Counted from the stretch's first letter, positions 36,328 to 49,239 are shown. The stretch is 64,000 nt of DNA from Epiperipatus broadwayi (GCA_028023455.1 JAQFVV010000023.1:1417501-1481500), one strand, 5' to 3'. Made by a program: numbers and translations. The notes: a model not told the origin generated them from the letters alone.

Positions 36328-36366
36328 ATATATATATATATCAAGTTTATAGTATACTTGATAGAT
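36271..36366. repeat. Perfect palindrome around a TA tract
   Basis: ATCTATCAAGTATACTATAA followed by ACTTGATA, and its exact reverse complement ending at 36366, flank a (TA)n core. The arms are 28 bp plus alternating TA. The right arm is directly followed by the resumed LINE sequence. Confidence 0.9.
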
Positions 36367-36369
36367 TCA

Positions 36370-36750
36370 ACACAGGAAAGTCAATATAAAGCTGATTTTC
36401 TTAATCTTCAGAAATCTTTCAATGAATTTAAATTGAAATTTGCAAATCATTTTAAAATATTAACAGATTTTGAAAATAATTCAGATTTGAATGAAATCAA
36501 TAGGAAAATAACTGATACACTATTAAGACTTCAAGAAATGTGGCTGATACAAAAACTTCCCAACTATTTACCAGTAATTTTTCTACTAAGACAATATATG
36601 AAGAAAGAAGGAATATGAAAATCTATAAAAATACTTTATTATGTAGAATTGAATATCTAGAGTTTTGTAAAATGTTACCAAAAAGGGTTGATAATTGTGA
36701 ATTAGCAAGAAATGCTATAGAAAAGAATAAAATTTTGTAAGTGTAAAACA
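36370..36750 (+). pseudogene. RTE-like LINE family A, linker between endonuclease and RT
   Basis: Two overlapping frames give FLNLQKSFNEFKLKFANHF, FENNSDLNEINRKITDTLL, then MKIYKNT and VDNCELARNAIEKNK. These align with NLQKHSNELKLELTNRFQV, FEHDSDLNEIN and the KYNCDLARKAVEENK segment in the minus-strand copy around 53500-53860. The fragment resumes about 40 residues after the point where 33367 stops, in the same orientation. Both probably come from one insertion split by the nested array. Confidence 0.75.
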
Positions 36751-36767
36751 ACATTCTAATATTAGTA

Positions 36768-37650
36768 GTGTAACAGAGTGAAAATAAAAATTAATATAAT
36801 ATTTTTATTTTTTATTTAAATTTATTCTATTATATTTTGGTACCCAAATATGTGACTCAAATAAAATCCAGTTACCTAAGATTACTGATATAAATAATTT
36901 TTGATATAATCCTGAACAAGAAGCTCAATCTTGGTTATAATTTTATTGTTCATTTTGAAATGATGTGAATAATAAACAATTTTATTTCAATGTGTCAAAT
37001 ATTTCAACGATTTAATTTTTTAAAAATTTGAATTGCATAAAGTATTTTATGAATGAACCTTATAATTATTTTATAAAATAGATGTAGGAATTGAAAGGTA
37101 TTTTATAGAATGATAGTGCTGGTTAAGTATTTTTTATGCACTTTCAGATTATATTTTATTTTATGGATTCTCAGCTGATTATAGTTGTCTGACAAGCAGA
37201 TGTTGGTAAAAATTTTAATTACTGAAAAAATATTTATTTATTCATTTAAACTATAGTGTTTATATTTTATTGATATATTTATTTATTCATTTAAATTATA
37301 GTGTTTATATTTTATTGATATATTTATAATTGTTTACTAATGTACTTGTAATGAATTCTACTAATACTGAGAGGGCCCAAAAGTGGCTATTTAGATGTTT
37401 TGAGAATTATTCTTAATAAATTGAAAGAGTTCAAAGCTGATTCAAGTAATAAATTTGAAAGATCAAAAATGATCAACTAGAAAAATTAAAAGCGGTTTCA
37501 AAAGAGTCAAATAGAAAATTTGAAGAATTAAATAGTAAATTTGATAGTAAATTGGAAGAGTTAAAAGCAGATTTAAAGGAATCTAAAAATGATTCCAATA
37601 ATATGGTTGTTGTGTGAAGAGATGAATTAAAAGATGATTCATAAGCTATG
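36768..37650 (+). pseudogene. Remnant of an LTR-element 5' end with coiled-coil gag start
   Basis: TGTAACAGAG at 36768 looks like an LTR start, and TTTTGGTACCCAAATATGTG at 36835-36854 like a primer binding site. From 37353 the reading MNSTNTERAQKWLFRCFENY, then in another frame QLEKLKAVSKESNRKFEELN and SKLEELKADLKESKNDSNN, is the charged coiled-coil opening of an arthropod Gypsy-type Gag. Several stops and shifts follow. The rest of the element is not recognised. Confidence 0.4.
37231..37320. repeat. 45-bp tandem duplication
   Basis: Two adjacent copies of a 45-bp unit (TATTTATTTATTCATTTAAA then (C/T)TATAGTGTTTATATTTTATT and GATA) differ at one base. The duplication is recent relative to its surroundings. 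Confidence 0.95.
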
Positions 37651-38215
37651 CATAGTGCACCCAGTCAAAATCGTGTATTCATTCAACAAGACCTAGAATC
37701 CAAGCAAACTATAGCAATCTAGCATGTGTGGGAGACACAGGTCTGGAACAGTACTAAATGCTAAACCATTTGCTTGTGCTCCAGGCTCTCTGTCTATATG
37801 GACAACGCTTTTGAGGACATTAGCAAGCTTTTATTCACTCCAGACCCAGCAATGAGAATAGAGTGAGAAAAGAGACTTGGTAATCAATAATATTTAAATA
37901 ATTAGTGAATGATTATTATAAAATATAATACTTAAAGAGCGGTACAAACTATTGCTTAATATATTAATAATCAGATCCATAATGTTATTCAAGGTAACGT
38001 TAAACAAAGGGAGTTTAATTAATAACTAATAAAATCTTTCGTTCAATTTGAAATAACTTAACTTAATCAAACATTTAATACTAGAGATTCGGGCAATGAG
38101 TGACAAATGCGATAATACAGAGAAATGATAAAATATAAATTTATAAATAATTAAATACAATAATAAACAAAACATATGTGTAGAATGTCTGTACAATGGT
38201 AGTTACAAATTTGAT
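37651..38215. other. Unassigned, partly less AT-rich
   Basis: 37650-37900 is moderately complex and could continue the gag remnant (a short frame reads MDNAFEDISKLLFTPDPAMRIE). No clear match. The remainder is AT-rich. Confidence 0.4.
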
Positions 38216-38634
38216 TATGTAATATAGGGTATATGAGCACAGACTTTCACACCACCCACCTCTCTCCACTCTATCTAATAACACTGATATACCTAATCAC
38301 ATATATGCTGAAAAGATAAATAATCACCAATATACGTATTTCATGCTAAACCAGCAATCATCAGTTGGTCCAGACTATCATCTTTACTCACATATATAGT
38401 ATAAGTGCTCAGATATATATTAAGATAGACTATCCTCATAGTTTAATGGACAGGCTTCAATCCACTCCACACTAGTCTGGACTAACTGATGATTGCTGGT
38501 TTAGCATGAAATACGTATATTGGTGATTATTTATCTTTTCAGCATATATGTGTTTAGGTGTATCAGTGTTATTAGATAGAGTGGAGAGAGGTGGGTGGTG
38601 TGAAAGTCTGTGCTCATATACCCTATATTACATA
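38216..38634. mobile_element. Foldback element with 161-bp arms
   Basis: Arms 38216-38376 and 38474-38634 are nearly identical inverted copies, starting TATGTAATATAGGGTATATG and including AGAGGTGGGTGGTGTGAAAG and its complement, separated by a 97-bp loop. Few mismatches suggest a younger insertion or gene conversion between arms. Both ends abut AT-rich sequence. No coding capacity. It carries a CAGTTGGTCCAG motif shared with 49050 and 49690. Confidence 0.9.
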
Positions 38635-40781
38635 TATATAGCCACAGGTATATAACAAGCCTGTGTTTCAGTTATTAAATTTGATTATGGTTTAATTTGC
38701 AGTCACGCACTTTATGGATTAAGTCAATAAATCATTGGATTTACATAAAACATAAAATCTTTGTGTTATTACATAAAGTTAGTTAGTGCAGTTACTACAT
38801 ATATAAAATGAGTAATTTGTGTAGTTGCTCATATATGGTGGTGCAGTTAATATGCCATGGGTAACATGAATTAATTAGGTAATCAACAATACATTATAGC
38901 TTAACCCTTATTTAAAATAATCTAGATTCATACTAATGAGTTTCGTTATTCTTAATACATATATATGAGTAAGAGTTTGTGATTGGTGATTTGAAAATGT
39001 GCAAGATTTGGGAAATCACTGAGATGTGTGGGAATAAAATGACTCAGGCTAAAAGAAGCTGTAATTCATAATCTGACCTAGAGAAGTAAATCGAATGGAT
39101 GACGAACAACATGCAATTACGACTGACAGAGAGTGGTGCAAGTGGATAAATAATTCAGTAGCAATAATAAAGGCAGTATCATGTTATCGATTACAATTGC
39201 ATACAGGAAAGTGGTCATTTAAGATGCGCTCTTGAAAGGCTTTGTCATATTTGTATGAAAGGAGTATGCCTGCACAATAGACAAGGTCATATCTCTGAAG
39301 AACAGTAGCACAAGTTGCATGTTGGGACAGTTCTTTCATATGTTTTCCATACACTTATTCATTGGAGGTGCCTGGAGAAGATCCCAAGTAGGAAATGCAT
39401 CTACTTTGAGAGGGATAATGCAGAGTGGATTGGTCATTCTGAAGATCCCAAAATACATGACAAAGCAAGAAAATTATAAATAACAATTGCAACGATAACC
39501 CCACAATGTCTAAAACATATAAATAGTTTGTATCACTAATGACCATGGTACATTAATAAACATCTGATTATTATAGGAGCTCTCCTGTGTAATGGAATGC
39601 TTAAATACAAACTATACTGGGCACTTAACTAATGATTAATAAAATGCACATAAGGGGTCAGAAGTTTAAACAAAAAGGGAATAAATTGCCTCTTCCACAC
39701 CTCTGAAATATCTCCTCACATTTCTACAAGTGATCATTGCACAGATAACTTATATTACTTACAAAACAAAATCATAGATTACATATCAAATTCACTTCTG
39801 GTGAGATTTAATTAGATAAAATGATAGAACAACTTTAATGATTAGATGAGGGTTAAATTTCAGTTAAAGAGAACAACTAAACATAAAGATTATAATCTTC
39901 TGATCATTTAAAGAGTAAAGTTATTATAAATAATTGCTATAAAACCGAGCGAGTCTATAACAACAAACCTTAAAGGAAATTTACATCTCCATAATTTAAT
40001 CTGAGGAAATTATTGGCAATGGGTTTAAATTCACTCGCTAGATTGTATATCTTCTTGACATACCAAAATACATTAAAATAACAAACTAAGAGAAAATAAA
40101 ATTAATTCTAAGTTGCCACACCCAAAACATAAGAATTTATATAGCATTAGAATAAATTGCACAGACATTATTAACATTTATATAACAGCTTTAAAAGTAA
40201 GTAAAAGAAAGAAAGGCATACAATATAGTTTAGGATTAGAATAATTTATTAATTAAGAGTTTATTAGCTGATGGTAATATAGACATTACCTTAGGCTTGA
40301 GGACACGACAATGTAGATACTTGGTGGATCATGATTGTAAGCACTCTTGGGTTGGAAACGGGCATTAGTAGAGGTTCAAGATTCACTTTCAGGCAAGCAT
40401 ATCACTGAACATTTCATCTATTCAGTCTAGATGATCCAGACTTTGGAATAATGAGCTAAATGAGCTTCCCAGCCAGAGGTATGGAAAAGAAAACTGTCTT
40501 CTCCTTTACCCCAACATGGTTTACTGCACAACGCAAACTTGCATGAAGTATACAATATCAAAAAGAACAGGAATAATAATAAAAAAAAATTAGTTATTTA
40601 TACACAATCAAATATTTAAAGAATACTGGCCATTATTTCAAACTCAGATACTTGATTGAGATTCAAAATTGATCTCCATTTTCATATGTGGTAATAAAAA
40701 AGACCAGAACAATGGTCAAATAAAATTTAATTAAAGAATCACACATATGGCCCATAAAATTTTAAGGTACATCGATTGCAT
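38635..40781. other. Unassigned region, slightly GC-richer at 39000-39500
   Basis: No family recognised in any frame. The 63-codon minus-strand frame at 39355-39546 has no motif. 40290-40520 is also less AT-rich than its surroundings. Both may belong to an old retroelement. Confidence 0.4.
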
Positions 40782-40955
40782 TGTTTCACTCTTAAATATC
40801 AGTTTACTTTTATACAAATTACTAGTAATAAATTTCCAAAATACTATTGTTTGTCTCTTAAATGACAATTTTACTTTTATACAAATTACCAGTAATAAAT
40901 TTCCAACATACTACTGTTTGTCTCTTAAATGACAATTTCACTTGTATACAAATTA
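40782..40955. repeat. Tandem repeat, ~68-bp unit, about 2.5 copies
   Basis: The unit contains CTCTTAAAT(A/G)(T/A)CA, then TTACTTTTATACAAATTAC and AGTAATAAATTTCCAA. Copies begin near 40782, 40852 and 40918 and differ at a few bases. Confidence 0.9.
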
Positions 40956-41142
40956 TTAATCACAAAATTAGAAAATATAAATATTACAAAATATATATAT
41001 GTGTTATACATTGGTTAAAAACTTATTGAAATACAATTACAAAATTTTATAACTTACAAATGTTAATTTTCATACGCTCATACACATATGCAAGTTGAAT
41101 GGACAGATGAACTAAATGTCCATGTATCCATACATTTCTCTT

Positions 41143-41169
41143 TCTCTCTCTCTCTATATATATATATAT
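41143..41169. repeat. (CT)n(TA)n microsatellite
   Basis: A short CT run passes directly into TA repeats. Confidence 0.9.
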
Positions 41170-41279
41170 TATTGCCTATTAAAATTATATATAATTTGGG
41201 TTCAAACCAGTTCTAGTGCTTATATAATCAGCACTAGGTGAAGTGCAAGTCTGCAGAACAGATTTCCAGCTTTAATAGG

Positions 41280-41535
41280 AAACTGAAATAGTGCTGGATT
41301 TGAACGTATTGCTAGAAGAGATGATAATTGATGAACAGGTGGTGTTTTAAACTAGATCCCAAATGATTGTAAAAGACCTATATGTAAGATGGATTGATGA
41401 AGTAAGGAAGTTTGTTTATGTGTTATGGAGAAGAGAGGGTATGAATTTAAATAATTACATTAAACTTGAAAAGATCTTCATCTAGCAGTGGATTGATAAT
41501 TGTTGAAAATAATGCTAATTGTTGAAAATAATGCT
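41280..41535 (+). mobile_element. RTE-like LINE family A, 3' end fragment
   Basis: It matches 5855-6100 of the larger copy. RIARRDDN, NDCKRP and the VRWIDEV-like block are visible, followed by the AGATCTTCATC(T/C)(A/T)GCA(A/G)TGGATTGATAA segment and a tail of two GTTGAAAATAATGCT units. Only the last ~250 bp are present, as expected of 5'-truncated LINE insertions. The tail repeat differs from the TTGATAATGG units of the copy at 6062. Confidence 0.7.
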
Positions 41536-42299
41536 GGCAAGTAATAAGTTTATAAAATTATTTTACTTTGTTCAGTCAATAATATTATTATGAAAAAATG
41601 TTTTGATCAACTCATTAAGAAACAAATATTACATTAATTATAAACTTGTTAATCACAAATCATTCTATTTCATGGTTTGTTCTACTACACTTGTTTATTT
41701 AGTTGTTTTTTGTTGTTGTTGTTGTTGTTTTCTGTTTGATACTAAACTATTATTGTTATTCTATATTTCAAACAGTTTATATTGCACATTTGTGAGGTAT
41801 TTGAAAATGAAGTATAGTTATAGGTAACCAAATAGAAGATCCATTATCAAAAGTCATACCAGGTCCAAAATTATTTACTGTTTATTCTAATTATTGTCTT
41901 GGCTGATGATTTTACAACACTTTTAATAGAAGAACTATAATTTATTTTTCATAAACATAAATAGAAAGATAAAAAATAAGCTTTTGCTCACACATATATG
42001 ACTTATCCTCAAGAAAATATGACTAAATCTCAGTTACTATCATGCAACTATCATGCATCTGTGAATCAGAATTATGGGCTTTTTATTGTAAAATCTAATA
42101 TATTGACTGTGTTAACTAATAATGCATGTTGATAAACATCCCATCCACCTTCATTTACCATGTGAGAAAATACATGGTAGTGACAGCTGCACCAACAATA
42201 TATGGAATGAACTTTATAAATTTTGCTCTATTACTTTCCTTAAAACCTCAGAGAGAAATCAAGGAAATTATTTTTTGCAGAAATGTTTAATTTTGAAAC
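41536..42299. other. Unassigned, with a short GTT run
   Basis: A GTTGTT run at 41703-41730 yields a chance frame (41603-41827). Nothing else recognised. Confidence 0.5.
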
Positions 42300-43190
42300 A
42301 ATACATATTTAAATATATCAAATTTATTAAGTGCAAGCAGATAACATTGTAATAACATGAAAGCTAAAACCTTCGAAAGATGCACTTTAAACATGCTTAT
42401 GTGACAGCCAATCAGATGTAATAATGACTGCACCTGGAACTCTCAATTCTAAAACACAAGTCAGAACTATAAGAAAAAGATGGGACCCACCTTTTTCTAT
42501 GCTTAAATTTATATATAAATAAGCCAGACTTAAGCATTTCAAACTAAGAGTGTGAAGCTTAAAATACCTTCTCATTTAATTCACTAAATATTATATATAA
42601 ATAAACAACATGAAATCTTTCGATTTACTATGAAGCAATTTTCAAATCTAATGAAATGATAGTAACATATGTAAATATATCAAATTTATTAAGCACAAGC
42701 AGATAATATTGTAATAACATGAAAGCTAAAACCTTTGAAAGATGCGCTTTAAACATGCTTATGTGACAGCCAATCAGATGCAATAATGACTGCACGTGGA
42801 ACTCTCAATTCTAAAACACAAGTCAGAACTATAAGAAAAAGATGGGATTCACCTTCTTCTATGCTTAAATTTATATATAAATAAGCCAGACTCAAGCATT
42901 TCAAACTAAGAGTAGTGCTTATATGACAGCCAATCAGATGTAATAATGACTGCATGTGGAACTTGTAGTTTGAAATGCTTGAGTCTAGCTTATTTATATA
43001 TAAATTTAAGCATAGAAGAAGGTGAGTCCCATCTTTTTCTTATAGTTCTGACTTGTGTTTTAGAATTGAGAGTTCCAGGTGCAGTCATTATTACATCTGA
43101 TTGGCTGTCACATAAGCATGTTTAAAGTGCATCTTTCGAAGGTTTTAGCTTTCACGTTATAACAATACATATTATAAATTTATTGTTATT
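42300..43190. repeat. Cluster of a ~0.25 kb repeat: two direct copies, one partial, one inverted
   Basis: Direct copies lie at about 42300-42560 and 42666-42912. A partial copy is at 42913-42962 and an inverted copy at 42966-43190. All share GACAGCCAATCAGATG(T/C)AAT, ACTCTCAATTCTAAAACACA and AGTCAGAACTATAAGAAAAA, or complements. The copies are closely similar, so the cluster is relatively recent. The chance frames at 42387 and 42749 (LSLKCLSLAYLYINLSIE) come from the direct copies. Confidence 0.9.
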
Positions 43191-44489
43191 AATCTTCATA
43201 GAGGGTTCAAGCATTTTCAAATCCTTTTTGAAAAAAAAAAAGATGGGAGATGACTATGGATTGCAATAATGACTTTTTTTTGGCCTTAACATTTACAAAT
43301 ATTTAATTATTTTTCTAAAAAAATTACAACTAATATCTTATGTTGATGATATTATTATATTAATTTCCAATTTATCTATAGAATGAAAAATTATTTAAAA
43401 GTTATAGTGTACTATAATTAGTAGAGCAAGAGTCATATAAATAAATTGATCAAAAGTATTAAATAAATGAATAACTTTTTTTTTTGGCTATCAAAACAAC
43501 CTTAACACTGAAAAATTACCTGTCAAAGATCAGCATAGATAGATTTTAATCATATTACAAACATATTTTTAGATACAGACTTTAGAAATGTTTTTAAAAC
43601 CCTTAATAATTACACATTTTAGTTAATTTTTGCCTGTAAAATGTGAAATATAAGGATCTTTGAATTATATTAAAAATCCAAACAATAAGATGGTTAAAAG
43701 TTATTTTTTATTTTTAAATTTCTTCTTTTCTATTATAAAATAGCTAGTGAGAGATGGAAGATGTCTGTGCAACAGTAAAAAAAATTCAGGAATATATAAA
43801 TGAAAAATATGTATATTCTATTAATAGAATAGTTGATAATCATTCACTTTACTTTTACTAAAATTATGATGAACTATAAACTTGTTGCTCATAAAAATAT
43901 AATTATGCCATAACAATTATATTTTTTGTGTGTTTACAAATAGCATACAAAATTTATCTTATTAATCCTGTTTAATCTAAAACTGTTCTCTTTTATCATA
44001 TAATAGATATTTATCATTAAATACCAAATAACTAGCCAAGTTGACTAGAGTTTACTATTTAAAAAAAAAAAAAAATTCTAAGCCTGTTTGCAACTAAAAA
44101 CATTTTTCAAAGCTCTCTCAGCCTAGACTAAAATGCTATGTCTTGAATATAGCAAAAGCTAGAAAGTTTGAGTTAAAATTTAAAAAAAAAAATGAAATCA
44201 ATAAGAATATATAGAGAATAAAAGATTTGGCATAAATTTATATGGCAAATTAATGTTTTTAAATATTAAAAATTTTGGATAAATGATGATGAAATTAGAA
44301 ATGAAAACAAAAATTGCAACCACTAAGTGAATTTTTTAAAAATCATTGATTAACTGTTCATTGAAATTTGACTTAAAATAAAGGTTTTTTAAGTGTTTAT
44401 TTTTATATGATGTAAAAAAAGACAATTAAATGGTTTATTACTCAAATGGATTCTTGAATCTGCTATTCTATCACTGCATCAAACCATGC
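43191..44489. other. AT-rich DNA, nothing recognised
   Basis: Low-complexity sequence with homopolymer runs (for example poly-A around 44063). No coding or structured signal. Confidence 0.5.
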
Positions 44490-44790
44490 AGAGATTTAGT
44501 CGAATACAAAAGAAAAATGAAATATAGAATCTCTAGACATATTAACTTGAAAAATACTAGAACTGTTGAAAAATGATGTTAGAAATGTAGAAGTGTTGAA
44601 GAGAATAAGTAAACAAAAATTATTTATTAATGAAATTAAGATAAGAAGACAATTTAAAGTGACCATGTACTTATAAATAAAAAAACTTATGAAAGCTATG
44701 TTAGAAGAAATTGCAGTAAGTAAGTAAGAGGAAAATAAGTAGAAGATAAAAAGTTTCCTAACTGTAGTTTTGAGTTTGAAGATTAAAGCA
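44490..44790 (+). pseudogene. Decayed LINE family B C-terminal fragment
   Basis: The translation gives RNVEVLKRISKQKLFINEIK and, after damage, KAMLEEIAVSK. This parallels NEEVLKRVNEERRLIESIKK and KDVLEGMVSGNK in the family B copy at 51511-51780. The central N-W-I-G-H block is destroyed. It is a weak but ordered match on the + strand. Confidence 0.4.
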
Positions 44791-44990
44791 AGGATAGGAG
44801 GACTTAATCATAGTGGTCTACAAATGTTGTTCAGAACCCAAGTTTTGATCGATTACACAAAAAATTAAAAGCTTTCTGAATATCCTTGTCTGGAGACATG
44901 CTAAATAATAAAGAGATACATAAAATGTATGTGTGTGTATATATATATATGAAAAACAAAAATGCAAGTTAAAAAACTTGCTAACGCTTG

Positions 44991-45272
44991 TATTTATGTC
45001 CACAGATGGCGTTCTACCAAAAACACCGATCAAGCATATGTTTTGTTTACATAAACGTCAGAGTAGTTAGTATTCACTATCTCTAACTATAATTCCACTT
45101 TCAGATCATGATTTCAAGCTATTTGCTATCATCAGTGAAAGCAAATAGCTTGAAATCATGATCTGAAAGTGGAATTATAGTTAGAGATAGTGAATACTAC
45201 TCTGACGTTTATGTAAACAAAACATACGCTTGATCGGTGTTTTTGGTAGAACACCATCTGTGGACATAAATA
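44991..45272. mobile_element. Long near-perfect hairpin, arms of about 135 bp
   Basis: Arms 44991-45127 and 45140-45272 run from TATTTATGTCCACAGATGGC inward to the ATTTGCT/AGCAAAT pair, with a 12-bp loop and very few mismatches. Both outer ends lie near (TA)n runs. This is the structure of a palindromic MITE. It has no coding capacity. The near-identity of the arms suggests a young insertion. Confidence 0.9.
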
Positions 45273-48200
45273 TATATATGATAAAAGTAGTAATAAAAGC
45301 AGAATAATATTAAAAACAGTGGTTTAGTTATGCATAATGTGTATGTTTGTGTATAAAGTTCTTTGTTTATGCAGATGTAATATACATTAGAACAGTGGTT
45401 CCCAACCATTTTTTACCCATGCTCCACATAAGCATTTCTAAAATTCGGATACCTTCCCCCTGTGACATATAATTCTTATTATTCAAAAAATGAATTTCTA
45501 TTCACATGGAAGATATCTAAAAACCATTAATTAAAGAACAGTTGAGATACAGTGGAGTTTCACACAACTTATTTTTTCCCAAGTAGCAATGGAAAAGTAA
45601 GGAATTAAAGGTTATCTATCTAAACAGAAAAGACAGAAGATGACATGGAAAGAGAAATTTAAAAAACATTCTTAACTTAGTTTATGAATAGTAAGATATA
45701 AGAACAATTAGTGGTCTTTCAAATTCACTGTTAATAACTTATTCTCAAATTACCCTCTTGTGAAACATGTGTTATATTTGAGAAACCATTGTATTAGAGT
45801 ATTATAACCAAGATATAGTGTTTGTTTATAATGATAGTTTACACAATGTATTCTAGTATCTCAATATCAGAGTTATATCATAAACTTTAATGAGTTACAT
45901 TCTCATTTTAACAATGTAAAATCCCTTTAACCCATTGAGCTGAAAACTCTTTCTGTCTATTTTGAATGAGGTCTGGTGAGTCTTACATTAAATATTCCTT
46001 CATATATGAACATTTTATTTTTACAATTAAATTTTTTTCTATGTAATATATTGATAAATGTAAGCTTTCAAGCAATAGCAATTTTAAAATTAAACATTTT
46101 ATGTTTTAAAAATATTAAAATAAATGTCTAAATGAAAGTTTTACCTATAACCATGGAGTACAGTGTCATTGGATGTAATTTAGCTGTTCAAAAAGTTGGA
46201 AGAATAAAATATTAGATATTTGAATTTTATGATATTAAAAGGATGTATTTACTGTTATCATAAAATAAAGAAAAAAAATCTATAAGTTAATAAATTATTT
46301 ATTGTTATTATAATCTTAGAATGTATTTATTTACTGTTTTGACAAAAGCGATTTGTTTTTTATCCAGGAGAAATTGCATCCAGCTGCTGTACTGAACTAT
46401 TTAAAAGTTGTCTTTTTAAAAATGTTTTCAAAGACAAGCTGGAAATTATTTTTACAAGTATATTGCATTCAGTTATTTGATTTCAGGCTAAAACATTAAG
46501 TCAATCAGAAATTCTCGTTTCTATTAACTTTTAGGTCTCACTTCCTTCATGGAATTGTCTTATTTGTAAGATATTGTCAATCATGTAAAAGATTCATATA
46601 ATGCTGACATCTTCACATTTTTTAGACTAATATGTTAAAATTGCCACTGCAGGAAAAGTGAAGGTTCAAACCACCAAAAATTATACTATAAGATTATAGA
46701 TAGACTTTAAACAATGTAGAGAATATATAGCAATTGCAGCACCATAAATAGTGCCCAAAACTGCTAATCTGCCTGAAAATGCCACTTCTCAAATAGTTAA
46801 ATTTTATGATGTCGCTTTAAAATTGAGATGTAATTGTATAAATAAATTATCAGAAATGATCATTAAGTGTTTTCATTTGATCATTATACTCTATTGCCTA
46901 GCTACTTACTCTATTTGCCTTCAAGTAGAGAAATTAATGTATATGTATGTTACTAAACAGCTTGATTATTTTTAAAAAGATAATAGAATTTTAATAAATA
47001 TTTTTTTTAACTCTATTTGAATACGAAATAAATTTCCTCTTGAGATCGTATTTGTGTAATTGTACAATCTCATAATAAAATAGCCATCAATCATTTGAAC
47101 ACAGTAATTTGACATGTGTTCATTAATTAAGGGTTAAACAAATCAAAAATAATGCAACAAATCATAGTCCGATGTTTACATCGTTGATTGTTCTACTCTG
47201 ATTGTTTTCATTTTTTAAATATAATCTTTGTATTTAATAATTGCCGAGGAAGATGGAATTTAAGATGATTTAGTAAATGTCATGAAGATATAAATAAAAG
47301 ATTATAATGTTTTTAAATTATTTGTTTTTGTTTAAATTAGTTGAAGGATTTATTTCATTAATCAGTGGTATTTAAGTGAAAAAAGAGAATTCACTTATTT
47401 TAGTTGACAGTAGTTTCAATTTTCATATTATTTATTTTAATTTTGGAACAGTTTTTATTTTATGAAATTAAATCCTCCCCTCTCCATCAGTTTCTGAAAT
47501 AGCACTCTATTTAAAATATATGTATAACATATATACTTACACATTCAGAATATAATTTGATTTTTTCAATAATATATATTTATACATGAAATAAAATAAT
47601 TATCAAAAATAAAATAATGAAGTTAGGGAAAAGTTAGTATAATTAAATAAATCTAAAGAGAGAACACATCCATAATGAAATCTCTGATTGATAGATGATT
47701 CGTAAAAGGGTTCATAGAAATAAGCATATGTGGGGAGTTTATTAAATCAGGTTTACAAATTTCTAACTTTTTAAATTACATTTTACTACATATTTTACAA
47801 ACTTCACGTACTTCTGAAACAATCAAATGTGTTTGAAGAATCATTGATATGATTTAGTTGCAAAAGTGATTCTACAGTTTACATTGTCTTATTCAAAGCC
47901 TTCTCCATGAGGTAAATATTGATTAAGGTCCTTAGTATTTACGAATTTTAGAGAAAAATGTTTAGTTATATTGGTATTGCCCTTACTAGTTCTTAGATTT
48001 AAAAAATGTATTGATATTTACTAAAATCATATAAATCTATGTGGAGAGAATAAGGTCGTTATTTTGCTTCTGTAGCGCTTTATTTATAGATATGAAAGTT
48101 AGCCTCCTATAACTAAAGAATGTGCATGAGACTGTAAATAGACACAAAAAAGTTTCGTCATACTTTTTAAAGAAGCTATAAACACTAATAGATAATCTGT

Positions 48201-48431
48201 CAAAATCTTTCAAAAATGTTCTGGAGAAAAAATTTCATAAATAGATTTTATTGAGACAAATTTTTTTTATTGAATATTTAGAGGTCAAATCGTCTTGCTG
48301 TTCAGTTTTATTTTTAGTATATATTTTTTTATTCTTATTATAATTATATAAATATCAAACGTTAATCTCTTTTCAAATAAAACTGAACAGCTTTGCCTTT
48401 TTATTATATATTACAAGTAGCTTTCCTCTTT
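45273..48431. other. AT-rich DNA, nothing recognised
   Basis: Only a 17-bp inverted pair (CTGTTCAGTTTTATTT at 48299 and AAATAAAACTGAACAG at 48377) stands out. The open frame at 46751-46975 has no recognisable domain. Confidence 0.5.
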
Positions 48432-48748
<317 letters not shown>

Positions 48749-48973
48749 ATTCTTATTTAATTTTATGGTTTATAAAAATAAAAAAAACATTGAACTCAGA
48801 CATATAGATTTATATAATTTTAACTATGTGTGGATTTCAGTGAGGTTTTTTTTTTGTTGTTGTTATTCTTTTTTTGTGTGTGTGAAGGTAAAGAGATTCT
48901 TTGGATTTTTTTTTTGCAATTGTAGCAAGCCGTAATTCATTTTTTAAAGATATACTCAAAAACTTCTATTTTG

Positions 48974-49218
48974 TTTCAAAAATATAAGTAAAAACATTCT
49001 GAATAAAATAAATGATCCCCAAATTGTATATCTGGTTTAACCAGATCTCTTCAGTTGGTCCAAGACCACTTTTTATATGTCTTAATCATCTGTATTTAAA
49101 TGATAAAGACATGTGTAAGGGGTAACAATTTGAACCACGTGAACAGTGCTGTTGTAGTCAGAAATACAACTTGGGATCATTTATTTTATTCAGAATGTCT
49201 TTATTCATATTTTTGAAA
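48974..49218. mobile_element. MITE-like element with ~55-bp terminal inverted repeats
   Basis: Arms 48974-49030 and 49164-49218 carry TTTCAAAAATAT, ACATTCTGAATAAAATAAAT and GATCCC or complements. The 245-bp element has an interior with CTTCAGTTGGTCCAAGACCA. No coding. The same CAGTTGGTCCA core occurs at 38362 and 49699. Confidence 0.8.
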
Positions 49219-49239
49219 TAAAATAAAAGTTATGTGCAT

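Noticed and set aside
36241-36618. 125-codon open frame as an intact gene
   Set aside because: Its first third is translated microsatellite and palindrome. The rest is the LINE linker fragment annotated separately.
41205-41290. GGGTTCAAACC as a possible SINE B box
   Set aside because: No matching A box 30-50 bp upstream and no A-rich tail. The downstream sequence is a LINE 3' fragment.
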